A DNA stretch of 64,000 nucleotides from positions 1 to 64,000 of the forward strand of contig NZ_JAHXZM010000006.1 in the NCBI RefSeq assembly GCF_019429535.1, in the 5' to 3' direction. Under the pieces are notes generated by a model. That model ran no database searches. It was not told where the DNA came from and was given only the letters and a program-made list of their open reading frames with translations. Shown piece by piece: positions 1 to 6,592 of the stretch. This stretch comes from Sphingomonas citricola. GTDB lineage: Bacteria; Pseudomonadota; Alphaproteobacteria; Sphingomonadales; Sphingomonadaceae. A program made the translations under genes and the position numbers. Position 1 is the stretch's first letter. Each line of letters starts with the position of its first letter.

Positions 1-14
1 CCCCCCCTGAGGCC

Positions 15-33
15 GGATGACGGTTCGTCATCC
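15..33. terminator. Small perfect hairpin at the window edge
   Basis: An 8-bp perfect inverted repeat (GGATGACG / CGTCATCC) with a 3-nt loop. It covers the stop codon of the small minus-strand reading frame that follows. No T-run follows on the minus strand, and only TT follows on the plus strand. It could be a terminator for a gene outside the window or a small dispersed repeat. Confidence 0.3.
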
Positions 34-252
34 TTCATGCTGCAAACCGCCATCACGGTCGCTCACTTTGACGGTATGGCCCCCGTCGTACCGCACCTCG
101 CGAACTTGCCCTAGCGGTCCTTGCAACGCACGACCTTGGTGCGCGCTTTCTGAGAGAATTTGATGAACTTCCGTGTTGTTTCGGCAGACAGCGACGTGTG
201 CTGGCGCGGTGATCAAAATGGATAAGATACGGGCTGCGAGCAAGAGCTTCAT
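28..252 (-). CDS. Possible small secreted protein, unknown
   Basis: A 74-residue frame that opens with Met-Lys-Leu-Leu-Leu and a hydrophobic stretch to about residue 20, as in a Sec signal peptide. A polar tail rich in Gly, Asp and Arg follows. No family is recognised. The region is less GC-rich than the conserved genes to its right, and a second overlapping minus-strand frame exists, so coding status is uncertain. The stop codon lies inside a small hairpin. It is reported because the signal-peptide-like start is better than chance; it could equally be non-coding. Confidence 0.28.
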   Translation of the reverse strand: MKLLLAARILSILITAPAHVAVCRNNTEVHQILSESAHQGRALQGPLGQVREVRYDGGHTVKVSDRDGGLQHEG

Positions 253-306
253 GTCTCATTCCATCATCTAGCAATACAGCGGGTCACTGCGTGCAAGATG
301 CGATGA

Positions 307-621
307 ATGATCGACGTGCCGCCGCCCTTCCTCCGTAAGGTCGTGAAGGTGCACGAGGGTGACGGGCAGCTCTGGTGCCGGAACGGCGTCAAAGTCCGCG
401 TCGTCGGTATGCAGGCGCTGGACTTGAGCGTGTGCAGTCGTGTCGCCGGCGCTGAGCGAATTATGTCCGCGCGAGATTGTCCGAATACCGCACGTTGCGG
501 CGGGACAATCGGGCTCGCCGACCGCATGTTAAGGACGCGTTCCAGCAATCGCGGCCCGTCTCGAGGCCTCCGAAACTCCGCCTCCGCAATGTTCGGAGGA
601 GGGCGTTTGCGCGACCACTGA
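307..621 (+). pseudogene. Possible remnant of a thermonuclease (SNase-like) gene
   Basis: Residues 10-45 of this 104-residue frame look like the start of a secreted SNase-like domain: Val-Lys-Val-His-Glu-Gly-Asp-Gly, then Leu-Trp-Cys-x-x-Gly-Val-Lys-Val-Arg-Val-Val-Gly. This resembles the V-x-DGD-(x)n-W-C-x-G-x-K-x-R-x-x-G pattern of thermonuclease family proteins. The expected alanine-proline-glutamate step and the catalytic Arg and Glu that follow are not convincing. The second half reads like low-complexity out-of-frame sequence, and no signal peptide precedes it. The best reading is a decayed fragment; a chance match in non-coding DNA is the alternative. Confidence 0.28.
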
Positions 622-662
622 AAAGCAGATCGGTTGAAGGGCCGTCTTCCGCTTAAATCCGT

Positions 663-1322
663 TCACCCACAGCAGTGTTTGTGCTTCCTTCCCGAGCCGC
701 ACGGGCAGGGGTCGTTGCGGCCGACCTTCACCGTCTTCGTGGACCCGGTCGGCGTCGGGGTCGGTCCGCCGGCATGCACGGAAGCTGCGTAGAGCAACTG
801 AACCACGGCCGTCAGTTCGACGACGGCGTTTTCTTCGAAGGCGTTGATCTGCATGCTGTCGAGGTCGCTCTCTCCCCGCGCGACCGCCAGCAGCAATGCG
901 AGGCGCCCGAGCGGCGCTTCCCATGGTTCGAGCCTCGCGAGCGCGTCCCACACCTCGGGTCGCAGCGATATCGCATCGCTCAGGCCGTCGACCCAATATT
1001 CCCACAAGGCTTCGCCATTGCGCTCGTCGACGTCGATGATCGGTCGCAGCCTGCCGTGATCGAGGTCGCGCGCGATTTCGCGCCGCCTGGCGGTCACGGC
1101 ATCGACGAACCATTGCACGTCGATCGGATCATCGAAGGGCGGCACGCCGTCCGTCTCCGCGCCCCAGATCACCGACATCCACTCGTCGGTCGGAATCTCC
1201 TCAGGGAAGATCAGCAGGCCGGTAAGAAAGCCGTCGAGTTCGGTGAGCAGCAACGGCTCCTCGACGGGCAGGGCTGCGAGGGCGCCGTCGAGGCGTCGGA
1301 AGCGGGAGGGTGAGGGCTTCAC
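663..1322 (-). CDS. UPF0149 (YecA/YgfB) family protein with C-terminal SEC-C zinc motif
   Basis: A 219-residue protein with a UPF0149 helical domain over about residues 20-165 ([10 protein letters not shown] and WMSVIWG blocks). It ends in a SEC-C motif, [16 protein letters not shown], which binds zinc in SecA and many small proteins. The size matches E. coli YecA (about 220 residues). The GTG start is chosen because its G-TGA overlaps the stop of the small gene upstream, and because residues further upstream in this frame are Arg-rich shadow sequence. YecA-type proteins have been linked to SecA and ribosome-associated protein targeting; a role here is inference. The two genes are probably translated in sequence. 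Confidence 0.85.
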   Translation of the reverse strand: MKPSPSRFRRLDGALAALPVEEPLLLTELDGFLTGLLIFPEEIPTDEWMSVIWGAETDGVPPFDDPIDVQWFVDAVTARRREIARDLDHGRLRPIIDVDERNGEALWEYWVDGLSDAISLRPEVWDALARLEPWEAPLGRLALLLAVARGESDLDSMQINAFEENAVVELTAVVQLLYAASVHAGGPTPTPTGSTKTVKVGRNDPCPCGSGRKHKHCCG

Positions 1323-1516
1323 AGACTGATGCTCCGACGCTCCATCTCCGCCGTCGCGATATTGCGCAGCGGCGAAGCTTCGCCACCCGCGAAGATGTCC
1401 GCGAAATCGAGGAGATCGTCGTTGTCGAGCGCGATGATTGCGGCCTCGATGGCATGAAGGCGATCGAGCGCGCGGTCGGTGTGCGCCGCGATGCGCTTCG
1501 CTTTGAACTTGAGCAT
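1319..1516 (-). CDS. Small helical protein translationally coupled to the UPF0149 gene
   Basis: A 65-residue frame ([20 protein letters not shown] at the start) predicted to be mostly helical, with a basic N-terminus and an acidic middle (LDNDDLLDF). No family is recognised. It matters because its TGA overlaps the GTG of the SEC-C gene, a common arrangement for coupled translation. In the overlap the SEC-C frame reads as low-complexity Arg-rich sequence, while this frame has balanced composition. The Shine-Dalgarno sequence before its ATG is weak. It may be a partner or leader of the SEC-C protein. Confidence 0.5.
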   Translation of the reverse strand: MLKFKAKRIAAHTDRALDRLHAIEAAIIALDNDDLLDFADIFAGGEASPLRNIATAEMERRSISL

Positions 1517-1766
1517 AACTGCGCGCTAGCACCATCGCTGGCGCTTGGCAGCGGCCGTTTGAGGATCAGACCATATAGCCGGTGAGGGCGGGCCCGGACG
1601 ACGCACGAACTCGCGGATATGACGCAACCCGAGACGTTATCAGCCGCCTGGTACGCGTCAGTCGGGTCCAGAGGCGGCGCTCGACGCAGTCTCTGGAGCC
1701 AGCAACGAGGTTTCCCACGTTGCGATTGCGCCCTCAGCAGGGGTGACTACGCCCGACCAGGTCAGG

Positions 1767-2657
1767 CTAGCCCAGCCGAAGATTGCGCGCCAGGAAGTCG
1801 ACGAACGAGCGCACCCGAACCGCCAGCCGCTCGTGCGGGACGAAAAGGGCATGGATGTCCTCACCGTCGCCGGCATTGAACGCGGTCAGTACTTCCACCA
1901 GGCGACCCGACGCGAGGTCCTCCGCGATGTGGAAGCGGCCAAGGCGGGCGAGACCGCCGCCGGCGAGCGCCATCAGCCGCACCGCCTCACCAGAAGAGCC
2001 GAGGAAGTGACCTGTCGGAGTTCGCTGGACTGTTCGTCCGTGGATGCGGAACGGCCAGCTGTCGATTGACCGGCGGAAGTTGAAACGCAGGCAGTCGTGA
2101 TGCTCCAGATCATGCGGATGCATCGGCTCGCCGCGCTCGTGGAGGTAGGCGGGGCTAGCCACGACCGCCATCGTGCTCCGGCCGAGCTTGCGCGCCCTTA
2201 GGTCGGCATCACGCAACGGGCCGACCCGGATCGCCACGTCGGCCTGTTCGTCGACCAAACCGACGAGTGCATCGGTCATCGTCAGGTCGACCGTCACCGC
2301 CGGACACTCGCGAAAATATGCGGGGAGAATGGGAAGCAGGCAATGCGTGCCGAGCGGGACCGACGCGTTGACCCGCAAAAGGCCCCGCGGCGTCTGATCT
2401 CGCTCGAAGCTGCGCTCAACCGAGTCTATCTCGGCGATCAGCCCTTCGACGCGTTCACGATAGGCTCGGCCCTCTGCGGTTAGTGCGAGCGCGCGGGTCG
2501 TTCGGGATGCCAGCTGCACGCCCAACCGGTTCTCCAGTCGTGCCATCGCGCGGCTCACGGCCGAGGGCGTGAGCCGCAGCGAGCGTGCAGCCGCGACGAA
2601 GCTGCCGTGCTCCGCCACAGCCAGGAAGATCATCATCTCGCCAAGCCGATTATCCAT
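1767..2657 (-). CDS. LysR-family transcriptional regulator
   Basis: A 296-residue protein of normal LysR length. Residues 1-60 form the winged helix-turn-helix (FLAVAEHGSFVAAARSLRLT, then PSAVSRAMARLENRLG). Residues 90-290 form the two-lobed effector-binding domain, of the CrgA/YhjC-like subgroup that often controls a neighbouring oxidoreductase. It is divergent from an SDR dehydrogenase with 99 bp between the start codons, so that gene is the likely target. The effector cannot be read from sequence. Confidence 0.94.
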   Translation of the reverse strand: MDNRLGEMMIFLAVAEHGSFVAAARSLRLTPSAVSRAMARLENRLGVQLASRTTRALALTAEGRAYRERVEGLIAEIDSVERSFERDQTPRGLLRVNASVPLGTHCLLPILPAYFRECPAVTVDLTMTDALVGLVDEQADVAIRVGPLRDADLRARKLGRSTMAVVASPAYLHERGEPMHPHDLEHHDCLRFNFRRSIDSWPFRIHGRTVQRTPTGHFLGSSGEAVRLMALAGGGLARLGRFHIAEDLASGRLVEVLTAFNAGDGEDIHALFVPHERLAVRVRSFVDFLARNLRLG

Positions 2658-2683
2658 CTCGATTGATGATTCCCGTGCAATTC

Positions 2684-2696
2684 TGCCATGCTGGCA
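2684..2696. promoter_or_regulatory. Candidate LysR-type operator (T-N11-A dyad)
   Basis: The intergenic region between the divergent LysR and SDR genes holds TGCCA-TGC-TGGCA, a perfect dyad that fits the T-N11-A consensus of LysR regulators exactly. A second 8-bp palindrome, TCACGTGA, lies at 2714-2721, closer to the SDR start. Autoregulation plus control of the SDR gene is inferred from position. Confidence 0.42.
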
Positions 2697-2756
2697 TCCG
2701 ATCTAATCACCAGTCACGTGAGTGTATAGATGACGGCGTTCACGAGGAGATGACAC

Positions 2757-3542
2757 ATGGACCTGCAACTCGCTGGCAAGACCGCGCTCGTTACCGGATC
2801 GACCGCCGGGATTGGCCTGGCGATTGCCGAGCGGCTCGCCCTCGAAGGGGTGGCCGTCACGATCTGCGGACGGGATCGCGCGAAACTGGATGCGGCCGCG
2901 CAGCGGTTGAGCAAGGCAGGAAGCGTTGCTGCGGTGCTGGCCGACCCGGCGACGTCAGCCGGGGCTGAGGCGCTGATCGAGGCAGTGCCCGACACCGACA
3001 TTCTCGTGAACAATCTCGGGATCTACGAGGCGAAGCCGTTCACGGAGATCAGCGACGAGGATTGGCATCGTCTATTCGAAGTGAATGTCGTCAGCGGAGC
3101 CCGGCTGGCTCGCCACTATTTTCCCCGCATGCTGGCGCGCGACTGGGGGCGGATGCTCTTCATCGCGAGCGAGAGCGCGCTCGTCGTGCCGGGCGAGATG
3201 ATTCACTACGGGATGACCAAGACCGCACAGCTCACGATCGCACGCGGATTGGCCGAGCAGACGCGCGGCACCGGGGTGACCGTCAATTCCGTTCTGCCAG
3301 GGCCGACCCGCTCTGAGGGGATCGTCGACTTCATTCGCTCGGTCGTCGACAACAAGGACGCGCCCGAGGCTGAGCGCGAAGCAGAGTTTTTTGCCAAGCT
3401 CCGGCCGCTATCGCTCATCCGCCGGTTGATCGAAGCCGAGGAGATTGCCGCGCAGGTTGCACTGCTCGCGAGTCCGCTCGGAGCGATCACCAACGGGGCG
3501 GCGGTACGGGTCGAGGGCGGTATCATCCCGACGATCGCCTAG
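2757..3542 (+). CDS. SDR-family NAD(P)-dependent oxidoreductase
   Basis: A 261-residue classical short-chain dehydrogenase. The Rossmann glycine motif is TGSTAGIG (Gly14, Gly18, Gly20), with NNLG at residues 85-88. The catalytic set is Ser138, Tyr151 and Lys155 (YGMTK). A GAGGAG ribosome site lies 8 nt before the ATG. The substrate is unknown. Close relatives are often annotated as 3-oxoacyl-ACP reductase-like or as oxidoreductases induced by a LysR neighbour. It is monocistronic and divergent from the LysR gene. Confidence 0.94.
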   Translation: MDLQLAGKTALVTGSTAGIGLAIAERLALEGVAVTICGRDRAKLDAAAQRLSKAGSVAAVLADPATSAGAEALIEAVPDTDILVNNLGIYEAKPFTEISDEDWHRLFEVNVVSGARLARHYFPRMLARDWGRMLFIASESALVVPGEMIHYGMTKTAQLTIARGLAEQTRGTGVTVNSVLPGPTRSEGIVDFIRSVVDNKDAPEAEREAEFFAKLRPLSLIRRLIEAEEIAAQVALLASPLGAITNGAAVRVEGGIIPTIA

Positions 3543-4306
3543 GCGATGCTCAAGCCGCCTTTGTTTCAGATAACGAATGGCGAAAGCAGCGATGCCCGCG
3601 AGGTGGCGGGAATGACCGATTGTGGGTCTAGGCTGCCAAGATTTTTTTGCCCGGCAAGCTCCCGTCGACCAAGGTATTGTGTCTCGCAGAGGTGAAGGGC
3701 CAAAGATCCGCGAGTATCTACGGCTAAACAAAGACGTGCTCTCGCAGAAAACTGCGTAGTCTGAGGCCGAACTTCAAAACCTGAGTGATCAACCGACGCG
3801 TTTCCCAAAGCCGCAGACTTCTCTGATTCGAAGTTGGCCCATCGCCGTTGACCCCCGACAGTGGCGGTTGAAGGAAACCAGAGCGCATCATTACAATCTT
3901 GGCGAGCGCCTCGATAAGTGAGAACGGTTACATGTTCGTGGATCGCTGCGATTGCTCGACGCACTCGTAAAAGCCGGCAGATTCGCTGCGCGGTTTGACG
4001 CACAATTAAACCTATCCGCTGTCCAACAGCCGGTGCAACATTCTATGTGCGTACAGCGGGCGAAAGCGTCAGTAGTTTTTCTGCAACGAGAGATTGGAGC
4101 AGGCGGAACCGGGCGCCTCACGAATCGGACGTGAGGTATTGACCGCAATCGCAGGCTCCGTCGCTACTTTTCATTATCACGGACGCTAGCTAATAGCTGT
4201 CGAGCTTTGCGCAGCCCGACGCGGGCTGCTCGACCGTATGAGATGAATTCGAAATAAGGTGGTCACTGGACCACGGTTTGATGGCCAGCGTACCTGATCA
4301 TAAACG
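3543..4306. other. Gene-free stretch, 764 bp
   Basis: No supported gene is seen between the SDR stop and tRNA-Phe. The stretch is visibly more AT-rich than its flanks. It holds short frames on both strands (up to about 145 codons on the minus strand) without family resemblance, good starts or sensible composition. Sphingomonad genomes carry decayed dispersed sequences of this appearance between genes, so it may be a relic of a mobile or repeated element, but no terminal repeats or transposase motif were seen. Confidence 0.5.
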
Positions 4307-4382
4307 TGGTGCCCAGGGACGGGATCGAACCGCCGACACTGCGATTTTCAATCGCATGCTCTACCAACTGAGCTACCTGGGC
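4307..4382 (-). tRNA. tRNA-Phe (anticodon GAA)
   Basis: A 76-nt cloverleaf on the minus strand. The acceptor stem is GCCCAGG / CCTGGGC, with discriminator A and an encoded CCA end. The D-loop contains AGCTCAGTTGG. The anticodon stem is GCGAT / ATCGC around loop TGAAAAT, giving GAA. The T-arm contains GGTTCGATCC. It lies 30 nt downstream of yacG on the same strand, so it may be read through from the infA-maf-yacG operon as well as from its own promoter. Confidence 0.97.
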
Positions 4383-4412
4383 CAAGCCGCCGAACGGCGG
4401 TGAGCGGCGTCC

Positions 4413-4583
4413 TTAGTCGTGGTTGGCGGGGCTGTCCAGCGCTTCTTCGTCGGTTGACGGCCCCGGGATGCGATATCCTTCGCCGAGCCATTGCAGCAGG
4501 TCGCGGTCCTTGCAGCCGCGGCTGCAGAAGGGGGCGTGGTCGCGCGTCGCGGGGGCGGCGCAGATCGGGCAGCGGCTGGTCAT
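4413..4583 (-). CDS. yacG: DNA gyrase inhibitor / zinc-binding protein YacG
   Basis: A 56-residue protein with the YacG zinc site: Cys5-x2-Cys8, then Cys20-x3-Cys24 (FCSRGCKDRDLLQWL), and an acidic C-terminal tail. In E. coli YacG binds GyrB and inhibits gyrase. The usual size is 55-65 residues. The ATG overlaps the stop of the RNase E/G-like gene in an ATGA, so the two are translationally coupled. The maf-rng-yacG order is recurrent in alphaproteobacteria. Confidence 0.95.
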   Translation of the reverse strand: MTSRCPICAAPATRDHAPFCSRGCKDRDLLQWLGEGYRIPGPSTDEEALDSPANHD

Positions 4584-5524
4584 GCGTCCAATATAGGCGC
4601 GCGACCGGTGCGGCGCACCAGCGCAGAATACCAGTCGGGCTCGGCGGCGAGGCGCGCGGCGACGGGCGGAGGCAGCCGGTGGTGGTTCGGCGCGGTCGGC
4701 GGCGTGCGCTCGATCTGGCGCAGCGCGGCGCGCGTGGCGGCGGCGACGGGATCGTCGCGCAGCAATTCGGGCAGCGAGGCGCGCGGGCGCGGGCGCACGA
4801 TCTGGAGGAAGCCGAAGCCGTTCACCGCGGTACGCTCGAACGGCAGAGCCAGATGCGCGTCGATCGCGGCGGCGACCGCGAGACGCTGCGCCTTGCCCGT
4901 GATCGTTGGAAAGTCGATGCCGATCGAGCCGCCGATCGCGTGGCGCCGGATCGCGCGCGCCACCGCGGCCGCGGCGCGTTCGGCGAGTTGGTCGAGCGGG
5001 CCATCGCCGTCGACGTCGAACAGCGTCATCGCGGGCGTCGGCGACATCCGCAGCGCGCCGCCGGCGAATGCGATCTCGCCCGACGAGGCCTCGTCGAGCA
5101 CCTCGCTCCAGCCGGCCTGTTCCAGCCGATCGGCCTCGTGGGGGCGCAGGTGGTGGACGGGGTGTCCGGTGGCCGAGATGCGCGCGAGCAAGTCGGGCCC
5201 CGCGACCGGCGCGGCGTCGGTCACCCGCGCGCGTGCGCGCTTGGCGCGCCCGGGCTCGGGGATCGTCTCGCGTACCAGCTCGACCGTGATCGCGGCGCCG
5301 AGCGTCACGCCGGGCGGGCGGCGGTCGAGCATCACCTGCTCGCCGCCGTCGATCGTCGCGAGCTGGAACTCGGTCAGCCGCGCGCGCGCGACGGTGCCCA
5401 CCCGCAACCGTCCGGGGAGTTCGATCCGTGCGGCGAGGATGTGGTCGTCGTGGACGAGCGCGGCGCGCGCCTCGCCGATGCCGTCCTCGTAAAGCCAGTG
5501 CGCGTGGGTAGGGCGGTCAGCCAA
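4580..5524 (-). CDS. Short ribonuclease E/G-family protein
   Basis: A 314-residue protein resembling the catalytic core of RNase E/G. Residues 1-100 look S1-like. The region around residues 190-260 matches the DNase I-like fold (AIGGSIGIDFPTI, where the Asp of IDF aligns with a catalytic metal ligand, then NGFGFLQIVRPRPR). It is much shorter than RNase G (about 490) and lacks the Cys-rich Zn-link and the small dimerisation domain. The start is a TTG overlapping the maf stop by 8 nt; no better ATG or GTG lies nearby. Activity on RNA is plausible but unproven. It probably acts in the same operon-linked set as maf and yacG. Confidence 0.82.
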   Translation of the reverse strand: MADRPTHAHWLYEDGIGEARAALVHDDHILAARIELPGRLRVGTVARARLTEFQLATIDGGEQVMLDRRPPGVTLGAAITVELVRETIPEPGRAKRARARVTDAAPVAGPDLLARISATGHPVHHLRPHEADRLEQAGWSEVLDEASSGEIAFAGGALRMSPTPAMTLFDVDGDGPLDQLAERAAAAVARAIRRHAIGGSIGIDFPTITGKAQRLAVAAAIDAHLALPFERTAVNGFGFLQIVRPRPRASLPELLRDDPVAAATRAALRQIERTPPTAPNHHRLPPPVAARLAAEPDWYSALVRRTGRAPILDA

Positions 5525-6083
5525 GGATGCCGGCGGTGACGAGCAGCGCGCGCGTCTCGAACAGGGGCAGGCCGATCACGCCCGAGTGGCTGCCCGACAG
5601 GAACCGGACCCAGCCCTCGGCGCGGCCCTGGATCGCGTAGCCGCCCGCCTTGCCCAGACCCTCACCGCACGCGACATAGGCGTCGATCTCGTGCGGGGTA
5701 AGCGGTTTGAACGCGACGATCGTGTCGGCGAGCCGCGTGCGTTCGGTGCCGTGCGCGTCGATCACGCAGATCGCGGAGAGCGCGTGGTGGCGGCGGCCCG
5801 ACAAGGCCGCGAGCAATTCGCGCTGGACCTGTTCGGACGTGGCGGGCGGCAGGATGCGGCGGCCGAGCGCGATGGTGGTATCACCGGCGAGCACGACTTC
5901 ACCGTCGGCGCGGGAAACGGCGCGCGCTTTCTCCACCGCGAGGCGCAGCGCATAGGCGCGCGGCATTTCGCCCTTCAGCGGGGTTTCGTCGATCTCGGGC
6001 GCGGCGACGCGATCGGGCGCGGCGCCCAGGCGCGCGAGCAGATCGCGCCGGCGCGGCGAGGAGGAGGCGAGGACGAGCGGCAT
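5517..6083 (-). CDS. maf: Maf-family nucleoside triphosphate pyrophosphatase
   Basis: A 188-residue protein opening with the Maf signature LVLASSSPRRRDLLARLG. It carries the conserved VLAGDTTIALG segment, whose Asp is catalytic, and a YAIQGRAEGWV block. Maf proteins hydrolyse dTTP, UTP or modified nucleotides to monophosphates and help keep aberrant nucleotides out of nucleic acids. It follows infA by 30 nt and overlaps the next gene by 8 nt, so it is part of one transcript. Confidence 0.95.
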   Translation of the reverse strand: MPLVLASSSPRRRDLLARLGAAPDRVAAPEIDETPLKGEMPRAYALRLAVEKARAVSRADGEVVLAGDTTIALGRRILPPATSEQVQRELLAALSGRRHHALSAICVIDAHGTERTRLADTIVAFKPLTPHEIDAYVACGEGLGKAGGYAIQGRAEGWVRFLSGSHSGVIGLPLFETRALLVTAGILG

Positions 6084-6113
6084 CGGAGACGCGGGCGGGT
6101 TGCGCCCGGTGCG

Positions 6114-6359
6114 TTATTGCGGGCCGGGGCCGCCGCGGCCGGGCATGAAGCGGTAGGTGATGCGCCCCTTGGTCAGGTCGTATGGGGTCAGCTCGACCAG
6201 CACCTCGTCACCGACGAGCACGCGGATGCGGTTCTTGCGCATCTTGCCCGCGGTGTGACCGAGGATTTCGTGATCGTTCTCGAGCCGGACGCGGAACATC
6301 GCGTTGGGCAGCAACTCGACCACCTGGCCGCGCATCTCGAGGAGTTCTTCTTTCGCCAA
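6114..6359 (-). CDS. infA: Translation initiation factor IF-1
   Basis: An 81-residue protein with the whole OB-fold of IF-1 ([18 protein letters not shown] at the start, [18 protein letters not shown] in the middle, [12 protein letters not shown] near the end) and a short Gly/Pro tail. IF-1 blocks the ribosomal A site during initiation. The start is TTG, fixed by alignment with the family N-terminus (M-AKEELLEM); an AAAGAGA purine stretch lies upstream. There is no in-frame ATG. The gene leads the infA-maf-rng-yacG cluster. Confidence 0.97.
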   Translation of the reverse strand: MAKEELLEMRGQVVELLPNAMFRVRLENDHEILGHTAGKMRKNRIRVLVGDEVLVELTPYDLTKGRITYRFMPGRGGPGPQ

Positions 6360-6557
6360 ACGGTGTCTCTTTCGGGATTGGACGTGCGCGCCCTTAGCCG
6401 ACAAGTGCGGAAAAGGGAAGGAAGCACGCGGAAAGTTCGTCGGACCGGGCAGCCGTGCAGCGACCGGCCGCCAGCTTTAATTAGATGGGAAGCGGACGGG
6501 GCGGGGGCAAGGCGCGCGCCGTCACGATAGGGGAGTGGTTCTTGGGCCGGGAAAGCG

Positions 6558-6585
6558 GCGGCGCCGGCAGGATGGCCGGCGCCGC
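6558..6585 (-). terminator. Strong hairpin downstream of the TonB receptor gene
   Basis: A perfect 11-bp inverted repeat (GCGGCGCCGGC / GCCGGCGCCGC) with a 6-nt loop, 8 nt beyond the stop of the TonB-dependent receptor. Only a short CTTT follows on the minus strand, so it is an imperfect intrinsic terminator. Confidence 0.55.
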
Positions 6586-6592
6586 AATTATC

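Noticed and set aside
1323..1535. N-terminal extension of the SEC-C/UPF0149 protein
   Set aside because: The extension is Arg-rich shadow of the small upstream gene, and the GTGA overlap supplies a good start.
3566..4003. A 145-codon minus-strand frame in the gap before tRNA-Phe
   Set aside because: No family resemblance, no ribosome site and uneven composition; it is treated as non-coding or relic sequence.
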